Part shown: one piece after another, positions 12,120-25,273 of the stretch | Layout: each line of letters opens with the position of its first letter | How positions within the stretch are numbered: position 1 is the first letter of the stretch | From: Blasia pusilla | Taxonomy: Eukaryota; Marchantiophyta; Marchantiopsida; Blasiales | Length of the DNA: 64,000 bases | NCBI GenBank assembly: GCA_050084515.1 | Contig: CM114274.1 | Location: forward strand, 28,148,001-28,212,000 | Direction: 5' to 3' | Notes under the pieces: model-generated | Told to the model about the DNA's origin: nothing | What the model saw: only the letters and a program-made list of their open reading frames with translations | Database searches by the model: none | Position numbers and translations under genes: made by a program

Positions 12120-15100
12120 AGATTAATGTAGGCATAACCAAACTCACTATAATAGAAAACTCAATATTTTCTCAAAAAATTTGCTTCACTTACTTCACTC
12201 AATGTATGTCTAACCATATGAATGTATGTGATCTCGCATCTAAAGGAATCTTCCCCTCCTTGAATCTCACAACAAGAAAATGACTACCACTATCCATCAA
12301 ATATCTCCACAAGAATTTCTCCCAATTGCTAAGAAACCCTAAAGCACATGTAAGAGAAATGATCAACAACCTAGATGAGACAGATGGTAACTCTCAAGTG
12401 AGGGCTAGACATTAACATCAACTTCAAAATGTGGGAAGTTTTAAAATTCAAAATGTTATTGCTATAAATGGCTTCGAACAAAAATTTTGACCCTAAAAGA
12501 GTCATTAACACATACCGCACGCATGTGGCAAATAACTATTGGCCTTGAGTGACATATGTCAATGGGGGAGTTGTAAGAAGTCAAGATGTTCAACGCACTC
12601 TCACAGAATAGTATAGATTATTAAAAAAATTGATAGATGAAATTCCTTTTGGAGGGTTTGTTATCTCAACTAATGTAATCAACAACCAACTCTTTTGGAT
12701 TATTTGGAGTTGCCCTTAAAGGTGGGGATACAAGTATCTACTAATGCTAATGGAATTAGCTTAAGCAATGCTAGTTATAATGCATGTGGGATGCACTCAC
12801 GTGCCCTTAACAAATTTAAAAATTTGGGGTGATAAAAATCTATTCATCTAAAAATTTTCACTTTTAAAAAACATATGTTATTTTAAAGTTATTTCCAATC
12901 TAGAAAAGGTAAGAGACATCTCTTAATTCTATTATGAGGCTTTATTATTTTATAAAAAAAATCAGATTAAAGAATCTCTTTTCTTTCATTTATAAGAAAG
13001 GTAAATTCGATCACTTTTCCCACCATATTCATGTAATTTGGTGCCTCACATTATTCTCTTTCTCTAAGAAGTAATATGACACCTTGCATTCTCTTTTGAA
13101 AAGAATTTCACGTCTTTTAAAAGTTACTTTTACACCTAGTTATTCCCCCCTCCCTCGGGCCCTTCCTCAATTATAATACATAGAATTTTTTCAAATACAT
13201 AATAGTCTTGGTTGAAGCATGTTATCTTTGGAGGATAAAGTACACCCCATGCAAGCAACAACGGACTATTTTTTTTGAACTTTGGGAAGGTGGGTGGTTT
13301 GAGATGAAGAGGGTTATAGAGAGGGAAGAAAGTATGTGAGAGGTAAGGAAGGGGAAGTTAGGGTGCCAAAATTAGCAAGCTAGTGTTATGTCTTACAAAT
13401 TGCAAATTAGTTAGTGAAAGATTCTATCATTTTTAATTTAAAAATTGGTTATTTTATATTTTATAGTTAAGATTCTCAAATTTTAATTCAAAAAAATCCT
13501 TTAAAATTGTTAATATATTATAAAATTATTTCAATACATTTTTATGCATTGTAGAGGGCAACTTTTTTTTTCTTTTTTGCAAATAAGGAATGTAAAAGTC
13601 TTTATGAACGTCATAAGTAATTCCTTTCAAGTTTTTAAAATGAGTTCTTGTAAAAGTTTTTCATCAAGACTTTTAAAATTGCTTAGATATTACTTTGTTA
13701 TTAAACATGAGTCAATTTTATATGTGTGCTAAAATTATGACCTATGACTTAGCTTGCTCATTAAATAAATTTAAAACAATCATGTTGGTTAAGGGGACCA
13801 TGTTTCATCAAGAGAGGAGTTTGAAAATTGAAAGGGCATTCTACAATAATAATATAGATATAAAGGGAAAAATAAATTGTAGCAATATAGTTTCAAAGTT
13901 TCTATTTTACCATCAAGTTGTTACAAAGTTCCAAGATCTCTTCTTTAAAACTGTAAATTAGATAATTTTCAATATATTCGAGTTCAAAAATTTAGTTCAA
14001 ATAAATTTAAAATTAAGTTTGATATCTTCTTTGATGATTGAAGAATATTCCTAAAGATTTTTCAAATATTTTTTTCTTGATCTAGAAAATATTCACTTAG
14101 CGTACGGAGTTTTAGTTCTATACTATTAACTAGTATTGAGTATAGTGATAAATAGTGATATGAAAAATTTTGAACATTGGAAATTTCCATAAATTTCTTT
14201 TGGAATTCTTTTTTCCTGTCGTACCAAAATTTCATGTCCATCATTTTATAAGAAAAATTTTCTCCATTTTTTATTCAATTTTTTTAACATCCACTTTCTA
14301 CATCCAACTTTTTTTTCTTCAAGACTTTCTCCTCATACATTACTTTGAATAACTCAAACTCATTGTTCTAATTGAGGAGGATTTAAATGGAAATCTCAAA
14401 TGAAACATCCACTTTCTAGCATAAAGAAGTCTTGTGAGATGAAAAGAAAAGTCAAAAGTAACTTAAAGGGAAAGGAGGCTAAAAGCATTAAACACAATTA
14501 AGAAAAAGATGGCAATAAGTTGAATAAAAATCATCAAGAAGAAATTTGAAAAAAACGCTTCAAGCTTGACGATGAATTTCAATATAATTGTAAGTAGATA
14601 TTCTAAGGAAAGTGTAAAATATGTATGTAGGTATTCGAATACTTTTATTCTCTAAAGAATGTAACCATTAGCTATATATTTCATTGGTTACTTCAACTCC
14701 CTAATTTCGATCTTATATCAACTATGTAAATTTTTCTATTGGAAATTCAATAGAACAAGTATAAGTGTAGAAGATTAATAACCAATATTATATTTCCTAC
14801 GAAGTATAAACCCCTTGGGAAAAAACTCAACTAAAATGTATTGCTTCTATTACTCAAGACGAGACTTGTAAGTACTCCTACATGATTATATAATATTGAC
14901 AATATATTGTAAAAGCCATATAACTTTCTCCTCTAATCACATCATGAGTTATGATATGATGGTATTCAAGAGTGAATATATCCTTTGTGTCAATAGGTTT
15001 CCCATAGACACACTAAAAGGAGAAGGATAAAAAATATAAAGGATTAGAACATAAAACAACAAAGTTGTTGGGAATAAACTTCGTGAAATTTCTTGTTTGA

Positions 15101-15469
15101 AAAATAAGATGATTTGTAGTAAGCCAAACATTGCTCAAAGATCCACACATAAGCATACATGAGCCACCATGTAATAAGAGGCTTCTTGTGCACATACATA
15201 TTGCTACACAACATACATCCTTATCATAGAAACTGTCTGGCAGAGAAGGGATTTTGCGCCTAAGGTCTCGTGTCCCTAAGACCCAGGAACTTTTCAATAT
15301 CTGCCCATGCCCAGAATTTTGGGCTTGGTGTAAGGCCTGAGGACGAAGGAAAGACAAAGTATAGGCCCCTGGCTAGGTTCGAATCCTAACCATTCCTAGC
15401 ACTCGACGAGAAAGAGAGCGTTCAGAATGCCAATTTTGTCTTGAGGGAGGACTTCTTTAATAGAGCTAA
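12120..15469. other. AT-rich intergenic tract, no gene
   Basis: Starts where A1 is truncated. Only ORFs of about 60-110 codons occur, with biased Phe/Lys/Ile/Asn content from AT richness and no recognisable domains. No hairpins or tandem arrays of note. Likely decayed intergenic DNA. Confidence 0.6.
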
Positions 15470-15590
15470 TCAAACACACAAACTAAGGAGCATCATATCT
15501 CCACTCCTCTTTGCAAAGGAGATTCAACAAAGAGAGAATGAGCTCCTAGACTCTCTCTTCCCAAAATCCATTGAATTTGAGTTTTCTATG
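15470..15590 (-). repeat. Fragment of an A-family L repeat, inverted
   Basis: The plus strand contains 'caacaaagagagaatgagct' and flanking pyrimidine-rich sequence that matches L of A3 as read on the plus strand, so the fragment is in minus orientation. Only about 120 bp are recognisable. Confidence 0.55.
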
Positions 15591-15879
15591 AACTTTGTCA
15601 CATCTTATTTTGATGTAGGTAGAGTTCTATCGCGTCGACAACATAGAGAGTCAGCGGGTTTTTTGGGTGTAACTTCGTCCCAAGATGTTGGATGAGGTTA
15701 GCGACAGGTCCATTGCGTTCGGAACGTCATTTATGGTGATTTCCCTATTTTGGTTTAGTCCGTCACATGATCCGTTGATCGAGTCAACGGTCACCTGGTA
15801 ACTTGTGCACGTAGGTTATCGTTGGGAGGGCTATTTTGGGTGGAAGAGCCTTTTGCATGGTTGCACAAAAATGCACAAG

Positions 15880-16140
15880 AACTTAGGACAGACATGGATG
15901 AAAAAGTCCAAACATGTCCACGGACATGGGTTCTAAGAGGTGGGACCCATACTTATAGTCCATGTGGAAGGCAAGGTAAGGATGAGTGGAGCAATGAGGG
16001 AGGAGGGAGTGGGGGAGTATGGAACACGAAGGCAAGTAAGGGGAAGAAGAAAGAAGGGAAAGGTGGAGCCCATATGGACAAGTCCTTCCATTGGACGGAC
16101 ATAAGTCCAAAGACACAGACTTTGTCCATATGCAACCTTG
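15880..16140 (-). repeat. Dispersed repeat, inverted partner of 250-470
   Basis: Reverse-complement match to the repeat near the start of the window, in the same block order. It lies just upstream of A2, so it is flanking DNA and not part of that element. Confidence 0.5.
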
Positions 16141-16315
16141 GACTTTTGGCTCTTCCCAAAGGTATAAGAGTGAGAGAGATGGCTTTCTCAAGCCATATTT
16201 CTCATGTTGAGCCTTAGGAGCATCTCTCTTGCATATACGTGTGTGGGTGTGTAGGAGTTAGGGTGCTAGCGTCTGGATTCCCTCATAGCGGAGGGTGGAT
16301 GTGGTTTGATATCTC

Positions 16316-16829
16316 TATCACGTCTTTCATGATAGATTTGCAAGATCTAGTAGAGCGCCCTTGGAGATATTAGAGGACAGCCTCACGAAGTCTAGGATAA
16401 CTTGCTAAGACCACCGGTAACCTACGAGAGCAGGTTTCCCCTTCGTTTCAGCTCATTTGGAGCCATATTGAGGGACTCTTACTATTTTGGGTAAGTTATT
16501 ATTTGAAGTATAGTTGACTTTCTACTTTGGGAAGTGGTCCTTGACCCGCTACAGCAGGTCAAGAGCCAAGGAGGTGACCTACAAGCATACGGTACCAAGG
16601 AGAGAGCTTGGGAGAGGGAGGGGGATATACCTCCAAGCGAGAGAGCTTAAGAGCTCATTCTCTCTCTGCTGAATCTCTTGGTATGAGGCGGCGGAGCTAT
16701 GGTTTTCCTTACCTTGTGTGTGTAATCCAAACCTCTCATTAGGAGAGTGGCTTTGGTTTGATATGAGAGAGAGAATGCACACCATGGAGAGCTTGGTGTG
16801 AGATATTGATGTGAGATTTCATTGATTTA
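16316..16829 (+). repeat. 5' terminal repeat L of A2
   Basis: About 514 bp, homologous to L of A1 and A3, more diverged. It ends before 'caaagaaagaatga' like the other 5' copies, and no P repeat follows. Confidence 0.65.
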
Positions 16830-18434
16830 CAAAGAAAGAATGAAGAAGTTAGAGAGTTTCAATGGAGGAGCTTGTTGGTCACTCCTTGTTGGTGCAGGTT
16901 GGGAACCGTGTTCCTTATTCTATGGCTCATGGGATTGCTCACCCGATTTTGTTGTTTCTTTGCCGATTTTTTGTGTGGAAGAGTGGAGCGCGAAAGTGGT
17001 GCCCAAATTTCTCTAGAGATTGAGTATGGGGGCGGATTTCCCTATGCCCATGCTCTCAAGAGCACCATGTACCTCTTTGATTTATGATTTTGTAGATTTA
17101 AAATTTTCGTTGGGAGAAATCAGTGCGTAAGCGCTGCCAAATTTCTTGTAGGATAGTAGATTGAAGGGCGTTACAACAATCCCCTTAAATTTTTATTGGA
17201 AGATCTGATTGAAATTATTTTTAATATCATTGTAGATCATGAAGTTTTGCACGCTGTGCAATAGACAATGCATGATTTGGAGTTGCGAGCAAAACGTTAT
17301 GACCAATTTTGCAAACTGCCAATTTTAAGGGTAGAAATTGTCAAACCGTAAGCCATCCGTCGCCGTCACCATCCGCCGTCCGCGCCATCGCCATCTCCGT
17401 CTGCGCCACCACCGCTTGCAGCTATTGCCACTGCCACCACTAATTGTCGCCACTGTCGCCCACGTGAGTTGCCGCTACTGCCGTCGCTTGTCGCTACCGT
17501 TGCCGCTACTGCTGCTTGATGCCGTCATCGTTGTCAGTTTCCGTTACGGCGCCAACGCAAGTTGTTGCTGCCGCCACCGCTCTTGACAAATGCATCCAAC
17601 CGCCGATACCATTTAAGTCCTGGTAGGGCCGCCGGTGTTATACTTGGTGAGTCCATATGAGTCGTCGCCATTTGTTCACTCGCGACTTCGACAAGGTGAC
17701 ATTTTTGGATTGATGGGATCACAATTTCTTTTCCAATTTGCTATGTTGTGATTGGTAGCAGCTCAAAAATGATCGAGTACCGTGCCATGATTCCCACAGC
17801 CGTAACGCGCCACCAATTGCCGCACCGCATCGTCTCGATCGCGGAGCCACTCCATCATTGGGGAGCAGATTGTGTTTGGTTGACTGAGGAGGGTATGCCG
17901 CCAAGTTCCGCACCCCATTCCCGAGTGATGTGCCATTTGTAGGCATTCTATGCTGCTAGTGCCGCACCGTACCATTGGACCCGCATCGCACATTGAGGAG
18001 ATTTTGGATCATAATCAGTACCAGAGGAGTATGACTTGCTGCTAGGAGGAGTTTGTCTTTATGAACGAGTTGGGGTCAAGGTTTCTAGTTGTTGAGGAGC
18101 GATCAACATTTGTTCACGTTACCCATTCTGGTCTTTTCCGTGCACGTGTTAGGGATTTCTGGGTATTGGGTAGTTATTTGGGAATATTGGGTTTTATGCA
18201 GATGCCGAGAGCATTGTTGTTGTATGGGTTTAGGGGACATATACCTTTGGGGGGTGTCTAGAGTTGAGGGTATGTGTTGTTCATGAGACGGTAGATCAAC
18301 CGATTCATTGCACCACGCTACTTGTTGCCGCACAACACATGTCTCAGTGAGAGAGTGTAGATTGAGTGCCGCCTGTTTAGTTTGAGTGATTGAGTGATTA
18401 CTTGCAAGGTTGAGAGTGATCGTGTGAGAGGGGC
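16830..18434 (+). other. Untranslated leader of A2
   Basis: Collinear with the A1 and A3 leaders, including the 'gtgtggaagagtgg' block and the tgccgcacc-rich stretch (about 17,760-18,000). No conserved ORF. Confidence 0.55.
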
Positions 18435-20590
18435 ATGAGGGTCATCACGGCATCCTTTCAGGACTTTGAGAGGCAAGGTGGTGGACCTGAGAGTAGCTCT
18501 AGAGGGTTTACTCGGAGTGATGCGAGGTTTCGAGGGTCTCCTCGTGAAAGACCACCTCGATCTCCTTCTATGTTATCTTCAAACGAGAGGGAGAGTGTAG
18601 AGGAGTGTGTTAGTGATCCGCAACACACATTGAGTGGTCCTAGTAATTGGGCGCATGAGATGGACGACCAAGATAGAGGACCGCGTAGGTTTTCGGGTGT
18701 TATAGGCACCATAGAGTTACACAATTTTGTTGCGGAGTTTAGGAGTTGGTGTGACTCACAGCGAGCTAGAAACTCCAGAAAGTTCAACCCATTTACATCA
18801 TGGAACAGAATTTTCCAGCATTTAGAAAGGGCGCCCATGGACGATTACCATGAGTTCACCCACCAATATGCCCAGGAGATTGAGGCATGGAGACTCTACT
18901 ATGACCCATATTATGTATCATGGACTGAGTTATTTCCCAATGAGGAGGAGGAGTGAGGAGAGCCTTCTTCCTCTCCCACTAGTGATGTTCTAGGAGGGGT
19001 AACTTGTATTGGAGTAGTTGCACCGTCTAGTCAGGTGTGTCCCAAGTTCAACCCCGTGGTTTAGTTCTTTGCTCATTTGAGGAAAACTACCAGGGGTACA
19101 GACTGAGAAGTTGCGGAGCATCCACAACTTCCAGAGGCGCCCGGATGAGAGTTTGCATGAGGCCTAACTTGCGTTGATTGATTAACATCACTTAGGGGTG
19201 ATAGAGTCCCGGACTATCCAATCATGGTACGCGATATTGGACCAAACCCTGCAGACATAAGTGCAGGAGGGGTGCTTCTTATGACACCTCACCCATGTTG
19301 AGAGATGTATTTAGGAATGCTGAGAACATTGAGCGTAGCATGGCAGATGAGAGCGTAGCCACCATGGGTTCTAGGCGAGAGCAGTCACAATTGCTTGGAT
19401 CACTAGTGCAGCAACGTGGATTCTGAGAAAGGTTTGTGGCACCACCAGCTCAAGGAGGATACCTCACGGTATCTTCCCTGAGCTCAGAGACCGACGCTTT
19501 CATATACGACTCAGCAGCAGCCGCCTGCAATTATTTGTTGGGCATGTGGTGGAGCCCATCACTAGCCCGATTGCACTCGTCAAGGTCATAGACGCATGCC
19601 TCAACATGGAGGAGGAGATGGTGTTGCATTAGGAGGTTATAAGTGTGACTATTGTAAGAGGTACGGTCACACTCGCGCAAGGTGTCTCAACCTACATCTT
19701 GAGTTACGTCCGGACCGAGGGCCAAAGAGGGCACGAGAGCAAGTTTCCGGTCCAGTGGGCCTAGAGGTTGTGTACCAGATGGTCCCGTTGGGAGACAAGC
19801 AGCTGGATTTTCCCGAGGGGGTGTCCCATCACCTAGATGCGTCGAGGGAGACGCCGGGCGTGAGGCTGGGATGGATGCTTAGATACAACAGCAGATTGCC
19901 GCTATGGCATTAAGGTTATCCGATGCCGGAGTCGTGGCAACAATGTATTATGGAACAAACGGAGATATGGAGGATTGTGGCAGGATGTGCGCGACTGTCC
20001 AATTGGAGGCAGCCGCTGTGGTTACTCGCGGAGCCGCCACGGAGTTGGATCCACAGAGGAAGGCAGGTACCAAACCAGGCTTCCTCGGTCTTTCACATTG
20101 TCCGAGGCGATGAGGACCCCATCAATGGGTCCTTATCAGAGTTCCCTAAGAGTTGATGTTGTTGGTGTGGAGGCACGGAGGGCGATGGGAGAAGGGAGTG
20201 CCATGACTCCTATTGCTGATGCTTGGGAGGAGCATATGTCGAGCACGATGTTGGGGGCGGCCACGATGGTGTACTGTGCTTCACTATTTTGTGCTTCTGA
20301 TGTTATGACGTTGGGAAGTATGCCTGCCGAGGTTTTTTGGCTGGACGCTATGCTATGTGAACGAGGAGATGGTGTTCCTGCATCATGTTCAGAGGTGATT
20401 GCAGAGGAGGTGATGGACCTGACCTTGGAGCCAATGCTCGAACCGTCCATCTCAGATTCATGGCAGATTGCGAATGCTAGGATGGCACAGATGCCCGCTA
20501 GACCCGCGATAGAGTGTGACATGGTTGCTCCAAGTGTTGTGTTGCTGGATAACCGCGGAGAGATCTTTCTGTTGATGAGTCCAAGAAGTA
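18435..20590 (+). pseudogene. gag: A2 gag, multiply disrupted
   Basis: Begins with ATG in MRVITASFQDF, the only one of the A copies with ATG at this codon. The capsid region keeps PRRFSG and FQHLERAPMDDYHE. The first stop is at about 18,954. Zinc-knuckle remnants follow: CWACGGAHH (with a stop in the knuckle) and an intact CDYCKRYGHTRARC near 19,640. The downstream linker is continuous with A1 and A3. Several frameshifts. Confidence 0.8.
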
Positions 20591-21290
20591 GATTTTTTTT
20601 TTCGTAGCGTGTCTTGTTAGATTCAAGAGCGCAACCCGTGATGTTGGGAAAAGCCGCATTTATAGGGTTGGGCTTGACGAGGGCCGATGTGGAGCGTTGT
20701 CCATTCCGGATACAGACATTCTTGGGTGGAGCAAGTACCACACAATTTATCACCCGATAGGAGGTTGTGGTGAGGATTCACCCAAGACATCCTATAGATG
20801 AGTTGGTGGTGCAAGCCAAGGCGATATTGAAGGATGTAGAGTCCTACGATGTCTTGGTTGGTGGAGCAATGTTGTATCCGATGGGGTTTTCCCTGGATTA
20901 CTGGGAGGAGTCAACATCCTACAAACCAGGATGGAAGGCCGGTGATGGACGCCTTTGTTCACTACGTACTCATTTGATTCACGAGTGGAGTAATCGAGCC
21001 AGGGCCATGAGAGATGGCAACTTTAGCACCATTTAGCAGCGCCATCACATGGCCTTCTGATTTGATTGAGGGGCATGTCCATGCAGAGGACACCCCCACG
21101 CGTGACACTTCTAGGAAGAGTAGTGTTATGGTAGCCGCATCATTCCATGGAGGAGAGGTGCCGTTGTGGGGCTCAAGTGAGGAGCTTTGACGTTTAGTTG
21201 ATGAGCATGTACAAACGGCGTGGAATGAGGCATTTGCACCATAGCGTGACAGGTCTGAGGAACTCAAGGTAGCCAAGAGTGCTACTATGA
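20591..21290 (+). pseudogene. A2 aspartic protease and linker, inactive
   Basis: The region corresponds to the retropepsin of A3. The catalytic LLDSGS is altered to LLDSRA, so the Asp-Ser-Gly triad has lost its Gly. The downstream YDVLVGGAMLYPMGF corresponds to the conserved YDV-x-G segment near the end of Ty3-type proteases. A stop (tag) follows FITR near 20,760. Confidence 0.65.
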
Positions 21291-22140
21291 CCCCTTTGGA
21301 CACCATTCTGATTGTGTGGTGCACCCCAGAGGAGGGTATTTGCGTGTTGGATCTCTTTGGAGGGAGCAACACTGGCTTAGCTGTTGTTTTGCAGGCAAGA
21401 GTCCATGTGCAATAGTACATGTACGTTCAGATTGATGATGTTGCGAGGCGCGCTTCACTTCACCATGTGGCACAATTACGCCTCTAATTTTCCGACTTGT
21501 TATTTGCCTTTGCCATCCAGGGATACCAAAATTCCTACCAAGGGACATTTCATTGTTGGAGGCGTAAGACTTGAAGCGGGTAGGGACCATAGACTTGGTC
21601 ATTGATGGTTGGCCGTGTCACGGCCAGTCGAGCGCTTGACGGGATAGCGGATTAGCTGACTCTCAATCCAGGTTGTTTTGGGAGATGATGCGGATCTTGC
21701 AACACTTACAAGAGCATCAGTCTCGTTCTCCAACATATATTCTGGAGAATGTGCCAATTTTGGGCGATTCGAGGTCTCGCGTGGTGACAAGTGCATATCA
21801 AGTGCGCATATGGATCGGCCAGGCAGTGTTGTTGGATGTGGCGAGTGTAGGTTCACAAGCACATTGCGCGCGTCTTTGGTGGACCAACTTGGTGCCACAT
21901 GAGGTTTTGGAGAGGGCGTATGCAAGAGTGGAGCGCCCCTCCCATTTGTTGGTGGATTCTATTCTGGATCCACATCGTCGATCACATACATAAGGCACGA
22001 TGATCGACCGCCGTTGACTATGGTCAACAGGATTGGTATGCCATGAGCACGTGGAGGAGATCATAGTTTGCAATTGGCTGCAGAGGAGCAGTTGAGTTCT
22101 ATTGTCCGAGCTTGGGTTGCACCATAGCAACCACCAACAT
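21291..22140 (+). pseudogene. A2 C5 cytosine DNA methyltransferase domain, decayed
   Basis: Would transfer a methyl group from S-adenosylmethionine to cytosine C5 in DNA. Motif I (S-adenosylmethionine binding) reads VLDLFGGSNTGLA near 21,340. Motif IV reads DLVIDGWPCHG, keeping the catalytic Cys (codon 21,616-21,618). Motif VI is ENVPILGDSRS, and motif VIII-like RLWWTNL follows. The order I-IV-VI-VIII is the normal linear one, unlike plant DRM enzymes. Stops and shifts lie between the motifs, so it is inactive here. It sits between protease and RT as in B and A3. Confidence 0.8.
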
Positions 22141-22741
22141 CCACACCGGAGAGTGCTACCGTAGTCATGATGGATACTTGGGAGCCAGATATGGGCCCTA
22201 AGGTGACAAGAGGAGAGCGGCGCTGGATACACCAATTCCTTAGGAGTTATAGGAGTTGTTTTGCATTTAGCATGCATGATTTGGGTGCGCTGAAGGGTCC
22301 AGGATCCGCATTGAGTTGTCGAGCGACACGCCGGTCTTCTGACAATCCTACAAGTATAGTGACATGGAGAGGACTCTCATTCAGAGTAGGAGCCAGGACT
22401 TGGTTGAAGCAAGACTAGTGGAGATGTCGCATGGAGAGTATGCATTTGCGACTTTCATGCCCGCCAAGAAGGATGCGTATGGCAACTAGACAGATAAGAA
22501 AATGTGTGGAGATTACCGACCTATCAATTGGTAGACGAAGCCTGATAGGTATGCCATGCCCACTCTTGAGGAGATCTTTGATGCTATTGGGCATGCAAAG
22601 TTCTTAAGTTTGTTAGATCTTCAAGCCGCATACCACCAGATTGGAGGACAGGCAGAAGATGGCATTTTGGGGCATTAATCCTCACGGGAAGGATTGTTTG
22701 TACCAGTGGCAGTTCTTACCATTTGGGTTAAAGAACGCTTA
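22141..22741 (+). pseudogene. A2 reverse transcriptase, truncated
   Basis: The N-terminal half of a Ty3/gypsy RT. The RT-family blocks CGDYRPIN, TKPDRYAMPT and LLDLQAAYHQ (with a shift) and FLPFGLKNA are recognisable. It breaks off before the YIDD box. Stop codons (tag) occur at several Gln or Trp positions. The end is the inverted junction with the family C fragment. Confidence 0.8.
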
Positions 22742-23650
22742 TATCGGTGACAATGATCACACTACAACTATGTTGGGGCCATCCTAGGTGGCTCTTGAGC
22801 AATCGGAGGTGGCCTGGGCCCTCCACCATGTTGTGGGCAGTCCCTCTGCATATGTTGTCCACCACATGTCCAACAAGCCCACCCTGGTCCTTTCTGGGTA
22901 ATATATGTCGGTACGGGCTGTTGCCTCATCAGCTCACGATACTCGCCCTACTCTTTAGGCCCATCGGCTTGCTGCCGTGCTATTGGTGCAGGTTGGGGCA
23001 CATGTGGGTCTACTCCTACTTGTCGACCCATCGAATCTCGCGAAAATCCCATGGTGACCATGTGCTATTCACTCATGCTGAGCTCTACCCACTCAGAAAA
23101 CTCAAAGACCACATTTAATGTGGGCTTCCCCGTGTGAAGCAACATCGCATCCCGAACTCTCTTCCGTAGCTCCTGGTCCAACATCTTGTACCAATATCGA
23201 ATTGACTGCGCCTCAGTCATCCCATATGTGGCAATGATCAGCCGTCAGATGCGCGTGAGCGCCTCCCTTAGACTCTTACCTGATCTCCGCTAAAAATCCT
23301 GAAGACTCTTCAACTCGTCAATCCATACGCCTTGGTAGCTCCTACCCAATTGTCAAAAGAACTCTACTATAGGATTGAAACTCGGTGGTCCTCTACCACA
23401 AGCAACCCTTTCCATGCCATGAAAGGGTTGAACCATGTCGGGGTCCGTATCTCCTGGAAGTCGCACCATGTGCCAAACTCTTGGATGAAGTCATCTAGAT
23501 CCATGGTGCCCACCACACCCAAGAAATGACGCATGCCTCGATAGCCCATGTCGTCCATCTCTCTCCACGTATCATTATCTCCGTCTACGATCTCGTCACC
23601 AAACTTGATGTCTAGTGATGACGATCGAGCCACGGATGAAAGTTAAGGTG
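22742..23650 (-). pseudogene. gag: Family C gag fragment
   Basis: Minus-strand gag of a third, related family. The capsid part reads FLGVVGTMDLDDFIQEFGTW and WFNPFMAWKGLL. It is followed by a degraded second block with stops (FNPIVEFF, SYQGVW) and one complete zinc knuckle, CWTCGGQHMQRDC. It breaks inside the second knuckle (CDHCHRY) exactly at the junction with A2. No pol region of this family is in the window. Confidence 0.8.
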
Positions 23651-25273
23651 GTTCCTCACTAGAAACGCCTCGATACCTCACGCCACTCCGTGTCGCTCCA
23701 CTACCACTGCTGAACTACCCCGTTATTCCGAACCCTAGAAGAACGCCATGATGACAACCCTGTCTCACTCAAGAGACTCCCACACTCCTCACTAGCTCAC
23801 TAATGGTAATCTTGTGATGACACACCAGGCCTCACACACACTCAACACTCGGGCTCACCCTGAGCCTCCCAACAATCTCACCTAAGCTACTGACACTCTC
23901 TCTTGGATCATACATACAACCCCTACTTGGAAACCGCCGTATATCCATTAACATGCTACACATGAAAGGAGTCTACACATGTCACCATCGCTACACCCAT
24001 CTAACACCAGCAGCTATCCAATATCCAACACTCTCAATCATACAAGAGAAGCGCGGGAAAAGGGACTCGAATGGGTAACCAGAACACGTCTGCCAACCAA
24101 CTCCACTGCCAACACTCACTCCTCCATGTGATGTGGCAGCCTCCACGACACATATGTCGAACCTCCCAAAATACTCTCCTCAAACATACGTTGAACCTCT
24201 TGTCAACGGATGCAGACTATCCATCGGCATCGACATGTGTGTCTCCATCATAACCCTCGCACAAATCCTAGCCACGCCTGCAAAATATCAAGTCCCGAAA
24301 ATCTCTCCCACTTCGTAACTCAACTCAACCACGTTCGACCCCCTCAACTTGGTAGTCTAACCCAACCACGTCCGGCTCCGATCCTACCACATGCATCTTT
24401 GCTCTACCCTTTCCACCTGTGTCTCTACCACGTCGACCCGTGCCCTACCACATCCGCCCTTTAACCATGTACAAGGCCTACCCCGTTCCCAGCCAACCAC
24501 GTCTCCTACCTCTCCAACCACATCCTCCACGGTGCCCTATGCACCTCAAAGGATCCTTAAATGCACGGGGGGAAGGGGGTGGTTGGGCTGGCCCACATTA
24601 ACTCTCTACAGCCCATTACTCTATGCAGCCCCGCTGCCGCCAGCTCCGGCTACCTCCCGACCTACGGCGGTCTTCGTCTATGGCTTCTTCCGCCATTGTG
24701 TGCTTGTGTCTCGCTACTTACCTTGTGACCCTGCTCAAACTCCCGCTACCCAGGTCCCAACTCCATCTCTATTCTTGGGACGCCGCCTTATGCAACCATT
24801 CCATCATACCTCCTCCGTCGGACACTTGGTGGCTTTCTGACTGTCTCATCTTTATCTAAAGTGACCTCAAATGCTGCGACCTAGCCTCTAGTTGCTTTCA
24901 CTTGAAAACTCCTTGATGGCTGCAAGGCAAAGCTCTCCTTTCTCTCTCCTTCCCGACATCCTTTGTTCTCGCGTCATCGCTACACTCTACGCTAAACCCG
25001 AGCACCCTCTCTGCCACTCTACTGTTCCTCTACTCTAGTCTGCTACTCGTGAAAATCTGAGAAAACTGAGCAGCGCTTCCACGTTTGACCTTTCAAACAA
25101 AAAAATGACAAAAAATCGTCAATCAATGTCTCCAGGGGCTTCCCACCAAGGCAACTCGCTTGCCTACCTGCAAACAACAAATTCCCTGCCCCCTTGCATG
25201 TTTCTCATGTAAAATCTGAGTAGTAAAAACGGCTCACCCAGCCTAAAATTCCACTCATGAATCTACATCGGCA
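23651..25273 (-). other. Leader-like region of family C
   Basis: Probable leader upstream of the C gag. On the plus strand it shows many irregularly spaced aaccacgt or taccacat motifs (about 24,320-24,530). Near 25,050-25,110 there is a 'gcagcgcttccacgt' block resembling the A-family leader. The plus-strand ORFs open here (Pro/Ser/Thr-rich) look like antisense by-products. Confidence 0.45.

Larger units (their letters stand above)
16316..22741 (+). mobile_element. Retrotransposon A2 (Ty3/gypsy, A family), truncated in RT
   Basis: Same order as A1 and A3: L, leader, gag, protease, C5 methyltransferase and then RT. Its terminus is decayed (TATCACG where others have TGTCACG). It stops inside RT after FGLKNA at 22,741, where a minus-strand gag fragment of family C begins. 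Many stops and frameshifts make it the most degraded of the three A copies. Confidence 0.85.

Noticed and set aside
15238-15386. Possible tRNA gene or tRNA-derived SINE: an A-box-like tggcagagaagg and a B-box-like ggttcgaatcc
   Set aside because: The boxes are about 127 bp apart, too far for a tRNA and unusual for a SINE. No acceptor or anticodon stem can be drawn.
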